The notes under the pieces were generated by a model, which did not search any database, was not told the DNA's origin, and saw nothing but the letters and a program-made list of their open reading frames with translations. From contig NZ_ASTG01000019.1 of NCBI RefSeq assembly GCF_000412635.1, forward strand, positions 62,001 to 126,000: a stretch of 64,000 nucleotides of DNA. Reading direction: 5' to 3'. The position numbers were made by a program, and so were the translations under genes. How positions within the stretch are numbered: position 1 is the stretch's first letter; every line of letters begins with the position of its first letter. Below, piece by piece: positions 8,176 through 16,278 of this stretch. Source of the stretch: Sphingobium bisphenolivorans (lineage in GTDB: Bacteria; Pseudomonadota; Alphaproteobacteria; Sphingomonadales; Sphingomonadaceae).

Positions 8176-9262
8176 GCGTTCCCACTCCGATCAAGGTTGC
8201 AAAATCCTGGCCCTGCCGATCCGCCAGCCGCTTGAGTGCGGAGACGGTGCGGTCGGGCGGCTGGATGACGAAGGCGCGCGCTTCCGGCGGCATCAGCATC
8301 AGCCCGTGCACCAGATGGCTGCCCTCCACGCCAGCGACGACCATCGCCTCGCTGCAGATGTCGATGATCTCGTCCAGGCCGGCCGCGCAGGGGTCGAGGA
8401 TGGTGAAGCCGCGCTTCGCCGCCAGCCTTTCGGCGATCGCCCGCTCGTTAACCAGCAGGCGCCGATCGCCGCTGTGACCGCGCAGCAGGAAGACCCCGGG
8501 ATGGCGCGCCTTGCGCTCGCCGGTCAGCCGAAGCCGGAACTGGTCGGCCCGCGCGCGCTTATGCTCATTGTTGGGGTGATCGTCGAACAGCAGCAGTTCC
8601 TCGAACCGCGCCACTGTCCGGCGCAGGGGACGCATGCCCAGCGCGCGTTCATAGGTGGGCATATGGCCGATGGAGACACGCGAGGTGAAGGGGCGCCCCG
8701 CCTGCTGCGCCAACATATAGGCCAGGCAATCGTCGAACAGCCAATTGCCGAACCAGCGATTGCCAAGCCAGCTTTCGTAAAGCGCCGCGCGCAACGGTTC
8801 GCCCGGCACCAGCTCCGCGGGCCGCAGGGTGGAACGGGGACGCAGATGCCGCACGGCGCCGCCTGCATAGAGCACGCCGTCGATCAGCCAGGCATCCTTG
8901 ATCCGATAGCCCATGGTCGGCGCCTGCATCGCGTCGGAACCGCCGCGAAAATCCTTCACCACCTCTGCGATCGAGCCGAATTCGGCGGCCTTGATCCGGT
9001 CGATCTGCCCATCCAGCATCCGGGCGGGGCGGACCTCCAGCGCGCTGGCCGGCGCAATCTCCCACCGATCGACGGCGGCGGCGATTATGTCGGGCTGCCG
9101 TCTGCCGATGAGGCTGTGCAGCCGGTTGATGCCGGGCCGGATCGAAAGCCGCGGCCAGGTACGCACCGTAGCGGGCGCGGACGCCCCTTCGCTGGCATGG
9201 GGCAGACGGCTTTCGGACGCGTTGGACAAGGCTCTAACCCCCTCCACATGGGGCTTTGGCAC
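8120..9262 (-). CDS. Glycosyltransferase family 61 protein
   Basis: A 380-residue protein with the GT61 (formerly DUF563) layout. The middle region has a variable acceptor-side domain, and the C-terminal half contains LLFDDHP, an RRLLVNERAIAERLA segment and VVAGVEGSHLVHGLM, the family's G-x-H-G/L helix motif. No signal peptide or membrane segment is visible. The start is a GTG at 9262; the N-terminal 40 residues are low in recognisable structure, so a later start is possible. It is the first gene of the minus-strand operon down to the PLP decarboxylase and would supply a glycosyl transfer step in the same glycan. Confidence 0.8.
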   Translation of the reverse strand: MPKPHVEGVRALSNASESRLPHASEGASAPATVRTWPRLSIRPGINRLHSLIGRRQPDIIAAAVDRWEIAPASALEVRPARMLDGQIDRIKAAEFGSIAEVVKDFRGGSDAMQAPTMGYRIKDAWLIDGVLYAGGAVRHLRPRSTLRPAELVPGEPLRAALYESWLGNRWFGNWLFDDCLAYMLAQQAGRPFTSRVSIGHMPTYERALGMRPLRRTVARFEELLLFDDHPNNEHKRARADQFRLRLTGERKARHPGVFLLRGHSGDRRLLVNERAIAERLAAKRGFTILDPCAAGLDEIIDICSEAMVVAGVEGSHLVHGLMLMPPEARAFVIQPPDRTVSALKRLADRQGQDFATLIGVGTHEAFSVDGDEVERTLDLP

Positions 9263-9654
9263 AGTCGCATAGCGCTATACCCTATCGTATCCCGAGGATG
9301 GGGGAGCCAAGAATGGCTCATCAGGAATCTCTGGCGAAAATTACCCAGCGCAAAAGGCCGGGGAGGCCAAACCTTGATCCTGATTAGCTGCGTGAGAGCG
9401 CGGGAGGATGAAGGCTTTGAGACCCCTGCAAAACTCCGAAAAAACTCGGTTCATCATTAGCCTATGTTAGCGGCCTTGGCGGCGATTTGTCGCAAGGTGA
9501 TATTTCGCCGTCCACCCGCCCCGCGGTTGGTGCGGCGTTCATAAAAATAAGATCAGCTTTCGGGGATCAAGCAATCATAATGGGGCAGAAGCGAAGCAGA
9601 GCGGCAGATCGCCCAAGCAAGGGAGAGTGGACGAAAGGATACCGCGCGCCTTCT
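9263..9654. other. Intergenic region upstream of the GT61 operon
   Basis: A 392-bp gap between the BLUF gene and the GT61 gene, both on the minus strand. I see no convincing gene: open frames here are short and lack ribosome sites. It is more AT-rich than its surroundings around 9280-9560 and should hold the promoter of the GT61 operon, but I could not identify a clear -35/-10 pair, a hairpin terminator or a direct repeat. Confidence 0.5.
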
Positions 9655-10065
9655 TCAGTTGGCGTTACCGCCGCCGAACGCGGCGAGGCGGGCCATCACG
9701 GCTGTAATGCGATCGGCGGTTTCCTCGCTGTCGCCGCTGTCGGAGAACAGGTCACCGAGGAGAGTCGAGGGGCCATAATAGGCGAGCGACCAGCGGGCGA
9801 ACCGCCTCTCGGGGACGGCCCCTTCCCGCAAAACCTGAACATTGCGGTGGCGCGGGTCGCGCCTGATGCTCGCCATCAGTTCCTCAACCGCCGCCTGCGG
9901 ACCTTCCAGTATCTGGGCGAAATGGCTCTCCGCAAAGATGAGCGCTCCGGTCACGCCGACCCGGGCATTTCGTGGACGCGACACCTCCACGATCCTGGGG
10001 ACGGCGTCGGCGCTCTCCGCGCCTTCGACCATGCTGTCGCTGATATATAGGAGCGCGTAGATCAT
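9655..10065 (-). CDS. BLUF-domain blue-light sensor
   Basis: A 136-residue protein that is almost entirely a BLUF domain. The flavin-switch residues are all present: Y7 in LLYIS, N33 in RPRNARVGVTG and Q51 in HFAQILEG, with the expected spacing. The later Trp in RRFARWSLAYYG is also typical. There is no fused output domain, so it belongs to the short BLUF class that acts through a partner. The ATG follows a good AAGGAG site. It diverges from a Crp/Fnr regulator gene (start 10228), which makes that regulator one candidate partner or target, although many short BLUF proteins act elsewhere. Confidence 0.92.
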   Translation of the reverse strand: MIYALLYISDSMVEGAESADAVPRIVEVSRPRNARVGVTGALIFAESHFAQILEGPQAAVEELMASIRRDPRHRNVQVLREGAVPERRFARWSLAYYGPSTLLGDLFSDSGDSEETADRITAVMARLAAFGGGNAN

Positions 10066-10129
10066 GGCTCCTTATACCACGCGCGACCCGGCGCGGCTTG
10101 CGCCTTCTGCGTCCCCTTGCGGTAAGGGA

Positions 10130-10154
10130 GGAACCCTTGGCGTGCCGGAGTGTT
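10130..10154 (+). promoter_or_regulatory. Possible EcfG-type promoter for the Crp/Fnr gene
   Basis: GGAAC (10130-10134), 16 bases, then TGTT (10151-10154): one mismatch from the general stress consensus. Predicted transcription would begin about 65 bases before the ATG at 10228. It is tentative because one-mismatch matches occur by chance. Confidence 0.35.
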
Positions 10155-10227
10155 GGATGGCATCATGCGGCCTCTTTCCCCAAGCGGAAGAGGCGGCGGT
10201 TTTCGACATCAACGCCCCCTGTCTGCC

Positions 10228-10986
10228 ATGAGGATCGTCGGTCACTCATTGTCGCCTCTTGTCGCCCGGCTGGGCGGCCGTATCGCCCTTTCCAAGGAGG
10301 ACAAGGCTGCGCTGCTGGCGCTGCCGCACAGCGTCAGGACCGTCCAGCCCGGCGATTATGTCATCAGGGAAGGCGATATCGCCCATAGCTGCCATGTGCT
10401 GCTGTCGGGCTTTACGCACCGGCATCGCATGTCCGCCTATGGGACGCGCCATATATTGGGCATCCATGGCGAAGGCGACCTGCTGAACCTGCCGACGCTG
10501 CCGCCGCTGCCAGCGGAGGATTTCGTACAGGCGCTGACGGTCGTGCAGGTCGCGGCCGTGCCGATCGAGGATGTGCTGGCGCTGAGCCGCGCCCGGCCGG
10601 CAATCGGCAACGCGCTGTGGACGGAAATGTCGGCCGAAGTGTCCGTCTTCCGTGCGTGGATCAGCAATATGGGCCGGCGCGACGCGCGCGGCCGCATCGC
10701 CCATCTGTTCTGTGAACTGGTGATGCGCAGCTATCCCGCCGGGGGCTCGGACGGCTGCACCGTCACGCTGCCGCTGTCGCAGGCGGAACTGGCCGACGCG
10801 ACCGGCATGACCACCGTGCATGTCAATCGCACGCTCAAGATATTGGAGCAGGAAGGGTTCATCCGCCGTCAGCGCCGCCGCATCATGATCCCGGATTGGC
10901 GCCGCCTGAAGGAACTGGGCGATTTCCGCGCCAGCGCCTGGACCGGCCGTCGCGACAGAGATGAGGATGTGGCGCAGGCGGATTGA
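10228..10986 (+). CDS. Crp/Fnr family transcriptional regulator
   Basis: A 252-residue regulator. Residues about 20-130 form a cyclic-nucleotide-binding-like beta roll (VQPGDYVIREGD, then HILGIHGEGDLLNLPTL). A long dimerisation helix and a C-terminal winged helix-turn-helix follow, with the recognition part SQAELADATGMTTVHVNRTL and a wing EGFIRRQRRR. The N-terminal Cys cluster of FNR is absent, so it is not an oxygen-sensing FNR. The phosphate-binding GE..A..R motif of true CRP is degenerate, so cAMP binding is doubtful. I chose the ATG at 10228 rather than a GTG at 10150 because the homology-like sequence begins there. It diverges from the BLUF gene. Confidence 0.88.
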   Translation: MRIVGHSLSPLVARLGGRIALSKEDKAALLALPHSVRTVQPGDYVIREGDIAHSCHVLLSGFTHRHRMSAYGTRHILGIHGEGDLLNLPTLPPLPAEDFVQALTVVQVAAVPIEDVLALSRARPAIGNALWTEMSAEVSVFRAWISNMGRRDARGRIAHLFCELVMRSYPAGGSDGCTVTLPLSQAELADATGMTTVHVNRTLKILEQEGFIRRQRRRIMIPDWRRLKELGDFRASAWTGRRDRDEDVAQAD

Positions 10987-10995
10987 GGCGCGACG

Positions 10996-13059
10996 CTATC
11001 CTTGCTTGGGCAGGGCAGTCTCCAGTTCCGCAAGCCAGAGCGATGGGCTGCTGTCTGATGGCGCGCGCCAGTCGCCCCGCGGCGAAAGCGCGCCGCCTGC
11101 GGACACTTTCGGGCCGTTGGGCAGCGCCGACCGCTTAAACTGACTGATCGCGAAGAAGCGATACAGGAAATTTTCCAGCCAGTGCCGGATTTCCAGCAGC
11201 TCATAGCCGATCTTCGCGGCGTCCGGATAGCCGGGCGGCCAGTCGCCTGCCTGGGGATCGCGCCATGCGTGCCATGCCAGGAAAGCGACCTTCGACGGGG
11301 GAAGCCCTGCGCGCACGATATGGTGCAGGAAGAAGTCGTTGAGGGCATAGGGACCGACCTTGCTCTCCGTGCTTTGAAGCGCGCCGGCGGCGTCGGCGGG
11401 CACCAGTTCGGGCGAAATTTCGGTGTCGAGTATGGCGGTCAGAATCGCCTGCGTGTCGGCATCGAACTGGCCCGTCGCGATGCACCAGCGCGTCAGATAC
11501 TGGATCAGCGTCTTGGGAACGCCGCTGTTGACCGCATAATGGCTCATCTGGTCGCCCACGCCATAGGTGCACCAGCCGAGCGCGAGTTCGGACAGGTCGC
11601 CGGTGCCGACCACGAAGCCGCCATGGCGGTTGGCGAGGCGGAAGAGATAGTCGGTGCGCAAGCCCGCCTGCACATTTTCGAAGGCCACGTCGTAAACGGC
11701 CTCTCCCTTGGCGAAGGGATGATCCATGTCGGCCAGCATCTGCCGGGCGGCGGGGCGGATGTCGATCTCCTCGGCCGTGACGCCCAGCGCGCGCATCAGC
11801 GCCCAGGCGTTGCTCTTCGTCTGTTCGCCAGTCGCAAAACCCGGCATGGTATAGCCCAATATGGCCGAGCGCGGCAGGCCGAGCCGGTCGCAGGCCTTCG
11901 CCGCGACGATCAGCGCGTGAGTGGAATCGAGGCCGCCCGACACGCCGATGACGAAATGCTTGCCCGACGTCGCGCGGAAGCGGGTCGCCAGCCCCTCCAC
12001 CTGGATGTTGAAGGCTTCGTAGCAGTCGGCGTCGAGCCGCAAGGGATCGGCGGGGACGAAGGGGAAGCGGCTGACCGGGCGGTGGAGCCGGTCGCCCTGC
12101 GCGTCGGCCGGGCAGGGAAAGCTGATCCGGCGGAAAGCGCGCTCGGGGTGCCCGGCCGCCACGGCGCAGTCATTGAAGGTGCCGTTGCGTATCCGCTCCA
12201 GCCGCAGCCGCTGCACGTCGATATCGGCGTAGATGATCTCCGGCTCGTCGCCAAAGCGGGTGGATTGGGCCAGCATCGTGCCCAGTTCATGCACCATCGC
12301 CTGCCCGTCCCAGGCCAGGTCGGTGGTGCTTTCCCCCGCGCCCGCCGCCGAATATGCATAGGCTCCGATGCAGCGCGCGGACTGCGACGCCGACAGCAGG
12401 TCGCGGTCGCGCGCCTTGCCGATGGTGATGTTGGAGGCGGACAGGTTGCACAGGATCAGCGCGCCGGCCAGGGCGCCGAGCGTGGAAGGCGGCAAGGGCG
12501 CCCAATAATCCTCGCAGATCTCGACATGGAAGGTGAAGTCGGCCCAATTGTCCGCTGCGAAGAGAAGGTCCGTGCCGAACGGCGCGCGGTGGCCCGCGAT
12601 CGACACGTCAAGGCCGGTCAGACCTGACCCGGACGCGAACCATCTTTTCTCATAATATTCGCGATAATTGGGCAGGTAGCTTTTCGGCACCACGCCCAGC
12701 AGCGCTCCGTTCGCGATCACCAGCGCGCAATTGTAAAGCCGCCCGGACCGACGGACCGGCGCGCCGATCAGCAGGACCGGCAAGTCGGCGCTGGCGGCGA
12801 TCAGCCCACCGATCTCGGCCTCCACCCTGTCGAGCAGCGCCTCCTGCTGGTGCAGGTCATCGATCGCGTAGGAAGACAAAGAGAGTTCGGGAAAAAGGAC
12901 GATGTCGGCCCCGCCAGCGCCGGCTTCCCGCGCGAGGGTAAGGATGGAGGCGGCGTTGGCGGCGACGTCGGCCACACTGCCAGATGGCGTGGCGGCGGCC
13001 AGCCGGACCAGTCCATGGCGATGGAGCGAGGCGAAATCTTCAGTGCGCACCGACGGCAT
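10996..13059 (-). CDS. nadE: Glutamine-dependent NAD+ synthetase
   Basis: A 687-residue two-domain enzyme that amidates deamido-NAD to NAD with ATP and glutamine. The N-terminal nitrilase-type glutaminase has the full E-K-C triad: E58 in LFPELSLS, K126 in VVPKSYLP and C182 in VEICEDYW. The C-terminal ammonia-dependent synthetase has the PP-loop GVSGGLDSTHAL and the downstream GTGDLSELALGW. The length is normal for this long form. The start overlaps the PncC-like gene by 20 bp, placing two NAD-metabolism steps in one transcript. It is the last gene of the hemerythrin-led operon. Confidence 0.96.
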   Translation of the reverse strand: MPSVRTEDFASLHRHGLVRLAAATPSGSVADVAANAASILTLAREAGAGGADIVLFPELSLSSYAIDDLHQQEALLDRVEAEIGGLIAASADLPVLLIGAPVRRSGRLYNCALVIANGALLGVVPKSYLPNYREYYEKRWFASGSGLTGLDVSIAGHRAPFGTDLLFAADNWADFTFHVEICEDYWAPLPPSTLGALAGALILCNLSASNITIGKARDRDLLSASQSARCIGAYAYSAAGAGESTTDLAWDGQAMVHELGTMLAQSTRFGDEPEIIYADIDVQRLRLERIRNGTFNDCAVAAGHPERAFRRISFPCPADAQGDRLHRPVSRFPFVPADPLRLDADCYEAFNIQVEGLATRFRATSGKHFVIGVSGGLDSTHALIVAAKACDRLGLPRSAILGYTMPGFATGEQTKSNAWALMRALGVTAEEIDIRPAARQMLADMDHPFAKGEAVYDVAFENVQAGLRTDYLFRLANRHGGFVVGTGDLSELALGWCTYGVGDQMSHYAVNSGVPKTLIQYLTRWCIATGQFDADTQAILTAILDTEISPELVPADAAGALQSTESKVGPYALNDFFLHHIVRAGLPPSKVAFLAWHAWRDPQAGDWPPGYPDAAKIGYELLEIRHWLENFLYRFFAISQFKRSALPNGPKVSAGGALSPRGDWRAPSDSSPSLWLAELETALPKQG

Positions 13060-13597
13060 CCGTCATCATCTCCAGCGCGACGCGGATGGCGCCGATCCGG
13101 ATCGGCCCCCGCCCCACATCGCCGAAATGCTCCTCCCGATGCACGGTCGCACGACCGTCCCTGCGCGCGCAGGCGAAGTGGACGAGGCCCGGCTCCTCCC
13201 CGGGCGGGGCGCTGCCCGCATAGCCGGTGACGGCGAGCGCGATGTCGGCATGGGACTGGGCGATCGCGCCCTGCGCCATGGCGATAGCGACATCGCGGCT
13301 AACGGCGCTGCAAGCGTCTATCTGTTCCCGTGCCACGCCGAGCAACTCGCATTTCGCCTGTTCGCTGTAGACGACGAAGCCGCGTTCGAAGGCGTGGCTC
13401 GCCCCTTCCACATCGGTCAGGAGGGAGGCGAGCAATCCGCCGGTACAACTCTCCGCCGTGCTCAGCTTGAGGTCCGCGTCGCAACAGGAATGGAGCAGCG
13501 CTTCGGCGGCCTCCTCCACTGCGGTGGGCAGGGCAGGTGACAGGGTTTCGGTCGGCCCATCCCCGCCGATCTCGTCTTTCCCCGGGGCTGTCGTCAC
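13040..13597 (-). CDS. pncC: CinA C-terminal / nicotinamide-nucleotide amidohydrolase (PncC-like)
   Basis: A 185-residue stand-alone CinA C-terminal domain protein. The diagnostic STAESCTGGLLASLLTDV, a VYSEQAKCELLGV segment and IALAVTGYAGSAPP are all present. The family deamidates nicotinamide mononucleotide to nicotinate mononucleotide, recycling the product of DNA ligase back towards NAD. Its direct coupling to nadE (20-bp overlap) supports that role rather than a competence function. Its start overlaps the previous small gene by 4 bp. Confidence 0.88.
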   Translation of the reverse strand: MTTAPGKDEIGGDGPTETLSPALPTAVEEAAEALLHSCCDADLKLSTAESCTGGLLASLLTDVEGASHAFERGFVVYSEQAKCELLGVAREQIDACSAVSRDVAIAMAQGAIAQSHADIALAVTGYAGSAPPGEEPGLVHFACARRDGRATVHREEHFGDVGRGPIRIGAIRVALEMMTDAVGAH

Positions 13598-13830
13598 GAT
13601 GTCCCCGCACCCTTATTGTCCGAGCGGGTGGCGGTGTCGGGCTGGACCTTGTCCTGCTTGGTCGCCCGGGTCGGTTCCGGGTCGCCGCCCATGGCCGTCT
13701 TTTCCTCATCGCGCGATCCGACGTCGCGCGCCGTGCCGCCGCCGCCGGAACCGGAATGGCTGGGCGCGGGAGGCTCGTCGTTCAGGTCATTGTCGGCGCG
13801 TCCGCGCGCGCCGCTGGTCTTGTCGGTCAT
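13594..13830 (-). CDS. Small hydrophilic, probably disordered protein, 78 aa
   Basis: No domain recognised. The sequence is dominated by Asp, Glu, Lys, Gly, Ser and Thr, with almost no bulky hydrophobic residues and a GSGGGG run, so it is probably intrinsically disordered. It is joined by 4-bp stop/start overlaps to the genes on both sides, which is the main evidence that it is translated. Such small hydrophilic proteins are common among general-stress-regulon members in alphaproteobacteria; a protective or hydrophilin-like role is a guess. Confidence 0.65.
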   Translation of the reverse strand: MTDKTSGARGRADNDLNDEPPAPSHSGSGGGGTARDVGSRDEEKTAMGGDPEPTRATKQDKVQPDTATRSDNKGAGTS

Positions 13831-14078
13831 CCATCCTCTCCTTGCTGGGCTGTGCCGCCGGAAGCGGGATCGCTGTCATAATCCTCGGGATTGCCGCCGC
13901 CGCCCGCTGCCGCGCCGCTGCCCTCCACCTCGCCCGAACCGTCGCGCGGGGCGCGATGGCCTCTATTCGCTTCCTTGCCATGGGTCAGTGGTGTCGGCCT
14001 GGCAGCGCGGATATTGGCGTCTTCATCGCCATGATAGATGGGCGGGGAGCCGGTGCCGTAGTCGCGCTTATCGGCCAT
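13827..14078 (-). CDS. Small hydrophilic, probably disordered protein, 83 aa
   Basis: Unrecognised Gly/Asp/Glu-rich protein beginning MADKRDYGTG, with a GGGG stretch and an acidic C-terminus. The frame is open upstream to 14117, but the ATG at 14078 fits better because it overlaps the previous stop, as elsewhere in this operon. Hydrophobic residues are scarce, so a folded globular domain is unlikely. It is the second of three such genes in a row. Confidence 0.62.
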   Translation of the reverse strand: MADKRDYGTGSPPIYHGDEDANIRAARPTPLTHGKEANRGHRAPRDGSGEVEGSGAAAGGGGNPEDYDSDPASGGTAQQGEDG

Positions 14079-14328
14079 CGCGCTTGACCTTCTCGCCCGC
14101 ACCCTCCTGACCCGCACGCGTGTCCTTCTCTTCTCCGCGCCGTGTCATGGTTTCAGGATTATAGTTGGAGGGGATGGCGCCGCCGCTTTGCGGGTCGCGC
14201 TCCGGTTCGCGGTCCAGCGTGTCGCTGGGGCGCCGCGCCGAACCCTCCGGCTGGTTTTCCGTCGAGATGTTGGGCGCGCGTGTATGCTCGGTCGGCAATG
14301 GCCGATCGCTGCGAAACTTGTCTTCCAT
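14068..14328 (-). CDS. Small hydrophilic protein, 86 aa
   Basis: Unrecognised, highly charged protein (MEDKFRSDRP start; Arg/Glu/Asp/Pro-rich; Lys/Arg at the end). Probably disordered. It starts 32 bases after the hemerythrin stop and overlaps the next small gene by 11 bp. It is the first of three consecutive small hydrophilic genes between hemerythrin and the NAD genes. Confidence 0.65.
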   Translation of the reverse strand: MEDKFRSDRPLPTEHTRAPNISTENQPEGSARRPSDTLDREPERDPQSGGAIPSNYNPETMTRRGEEKDTRAGQEGAGEKVKRDGR

Positions 14329-14359
14329 GTCGGTCTTCCCTGGCCCGAGCCAGCCCTTG

Positions 14360-14920
14360 TCAGGCCAGCTTCAACCCTTCCTGGTTCATCCGCCGGGTGA
14401 GCTTGCTGGTCGCCTGGCCGTCCAGCGCGTGCTTCAGCCGGGGGAACAGTTCATCCTCCTCCTGCCGCATATGTTTTTCGATGTCGTTGCGGAACGCGGC
14501 AAGCTTCCCCTTGAACGCGACATCGTCCTTCAGCAGATCCGAAAGTTCGTAGAGATATTGCTTCACATAGCCATGATCGCCATTCAGCGCGTCCGCTTCC
14601 TTGGTCATGCCGACCGAGCGCATCGCCGGGTAGACGGCGTTCTCTTCCTCCATCGCATGCTTGCCGAGCGCATGTTTCAGCTGGGTCAGCATCATGGTGC
14701 GCTTGGCTCCGGCTTCGCTTTGGCGCAGCTTATCGAACAGCAGCAGCGTGGCCCGATGCTCGGCGGCCAGCGCCTTGTCCCAATCGCCCGCAAGGGCGGT
14801 GGGCGCCTGTACGGCGAGCTTGCGCCCGACCATGCTTAGCAGCGCGAGGCTGGCGCCGATACTCGCGCCGACCAGCGCATTGCTGCCCTTGAAGTGGGAA
14901 ATATGTGCGTGTGTCGCCAT
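14360..14920 (-). CDS. Hemerythrin (HHE) domain protein
   Basis: A 186-residue four-helix protein. Candidate di-iron ligands are H55, H88 and E92 in HAMEEENAVYP, H116, and H150 and E154/E155 in HMRQEEDELFP; the two HxxxE helices are the hallmark of the family. An N-terminal hydrophobic stretch (about residues 14-31) may be a weak membrane association or part of a helix. These proteins bind O2, NO or iron and often belong to stress regulons. The ATG follows GGAGGG, and a strong EcfG-type promoter lies about 30 bp upstream. It heads an operon running to nadE. Confidence 0.88.
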   Translation of the reverse strand: MATHAHISHFKGSNALVGASIGASLALLSMVGRKLAVQAPTALAGDWDKALAAEHRATLLLFDKLRQSEAGAKRTMMLTQLKHALGKHAMEEENAVYPAMRSVGMTKEADALNGDHGYVKQYLYELSDLLKDDVAFKGKLAAFRNDIEKHMRQEEDELFPRLKHALDGQATSKLTRRMNQEGLKLA

Positions 14921-14950
14921 CCGTCCCTCCGATGTCCCGTTCAGCCAAAA

Positions 14951-14976
14951 AACGAGGCGCCGGCGCTTTGCGTTCC
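14951..14976 (-). promoter_or_regulatory. EcfG-type general stress promoter of the hemerythrin operon
   Basis: On the minus strand GGAAC (14976-14972), 17 bases, then CGTT (14954-14951): an exact match to the alphaproteobacterial EcfG consensus, ending 30 bases before the hemerythrin ATG. About one exact match at 16/17 spacing would be expected by chance in both strands of a random 64-kb window, so position is the main argument. Confidence 0.6.
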
Positions 14977-15195
14977 GCCCCGGCAGGCCAGACAGACCCG
15001 CGGCTCACCTATGTTAGCGAAGCGGTCCGGGCCGGCTGCTTTACGCAGCGGACGTGTTTGAACCGGCAGCGCCGTTCTGGATACGAAGGGCAGGGCGGGC
15101 CGAGGAACTGAAATGGCACTTCAGGCGATTGACGCTGCCGCCGGAACCGATAGCATGGCAGGAATGTTGACGCATGAGGCATGGGAAGGATGACC

Positions 15196-16278
15196 ATGAC
15201 ATCCGCTTCCCCATTGCCCGCCGCTGCCTGCATCAACGCTATCGGCACCGCCGTTCCCGACAATGACGTGCATCACGCTTTCGTCGAATGGGCGGCGGCG
15301 CAGCTGGAGGACGAGCGGGAGCGCAGCGTGTTCGCGCGAATGGCGCAGCGCAGCGGTATCGGGCATCGCTGGTCCGTGCTGCCGGTGCCGGCCGGCGGAC
15401 GCTCCCCGGTCGATGCGGGCGGGTTCTACGCGGGCGCATGGCCGACGACCGCAGAGCGCATGCGGATGTACGGCGACGCCGCGCCGCGCCTTGCGGAGAG
15501 CGCCGTCGAGGACCTGGCGCGCAAGGCCGACATCGGCGCGGTGACGCACCTGATCCTCGCCAGTTGCACGGGCTTCGTCGCGCCGGGGGTGGACCAGATA
15601 CTCGCCCGGCGGCTGGGACTGGCGCCATCGGTCGAGCGGCTGCTGATCGGCTATATGGGCTGCTATGCGGGGATCACGGCGCTCCGTTCGGCCCGGCATA
15701 TCGTGCGGTCAGTACCGGATGCGCGGGTGTTGGTGATCTGCGTCGAACTCTCATCCCTCCATCTCCAGCGGCACGCCTCGCTCGAGCCGCTGCTCGCCAT
15801 GCTGCAATTCGGCGACGGCGCGGCGGCGGCGCTGGTGACCGCAGAGCAGCGCGGGATCGCGATGGGCGAGCCGCTGTCGGCGACGCTGCCTGACAGCGAG
15901 GAACTGATCCGCTGGGATCTGGGCGACCATGGTTTTGCCATGCACCTTTCGGGCGCGGTGCCCGGCCGCATCGCGGAGGCGCTGCGTGATCCCGGCTTTC
16001 TTCCTGCGGCCCCGGACAGTGTCGAACGCTGGGCAGTCCATGCCGGCGGCCGGTCGATCCTCGACGCGGTGGAACAGGCGCTGAGCCTCTCGGCGGAGGC
16101 TCTGGCGGACAGTCGCGCGGTGCTGGCCGAATACGGCAATATGTCGTCGGGAACGGTGCTCTTCGTGCTCGCCCGCATGCTGGCGCAGGACGCATCGGGG
16201 CGCGGCCTTGCGCTTGCGTTCGGACCGGGCCTTGCGACGGAGGGCTTCTTCTTCGACCGGGCAGGGCATGGCCAGTGA
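15196..16278 (+). CDS. Type III polyketide synthase
   Basis: A 360-residue chalcone/stilbene-synthase-superfamily enzyme that condenses malonyl units onto an acyl starter. The catalytic triad is complete: C156 in GYMGCYAG, H282 in WAVHAGGRS and N315 in YGNMSSGT. The usual HPGG around the histidine is HAGG here. I chose the ATG at 15196 because GGAAGG lies six bases upstream; two earlier in-frame ATGs (15181, 15190) overlap that site. The downstream FAD enzyme starts inside this gene's last codons. By analogy with bacterial alkylresorcinol and alkylpyrone loci, a phenolic or pyrone lipid is possible, but the starter is unknown. A weak GGAAC-N17-TGTT lies at 15143-15168. Confidence 0.92.
   Translation: MTSASPLPAAACINAIGTAVPDNDVHHAFVEWAAAQLEDERERSVFARMAQRSGIGHRWSVLPVPAGGRSPVDAGGFYAGAWPTTAERMRMYGDAAPRLAESAVEDLARKADIGAVTHLILASCTGFVAPGVDQILARRLGLAPSVERLLIGYMGCYAGITALRSARHIVRSVPDARVLVICVELSSLHLQRHASLEPLLAMLQFGDGAAAALVTAEQRGIAMGEPLSATLPDSEELIRWDLGDHGFAMHLSGAVPGRIAEALRDPGFLPAAPDSVERWAVHAGGRSILDAVEQALSLSAEALADSRAVLAEYGNMSSGTVLFVLARMLAQDASGRGLALAFGPGLATEGFFFDRAGHGQ

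Noticed and set aside
9461..15019. Identical 12-mer CCTATGTTAGCG at 9461 and 15008
   Set aside because: Many 12-mer coincidences are expected in 64 kb and the two sites share no flanking sequence or orientation logic.
15143..15168. EcfG-like GGAAC-N17-TGTT before the polyketide synthase
   Set aside because: One mismatch in the -10 element, so too weak to list as a promoter; mentioned only in the gene entry.
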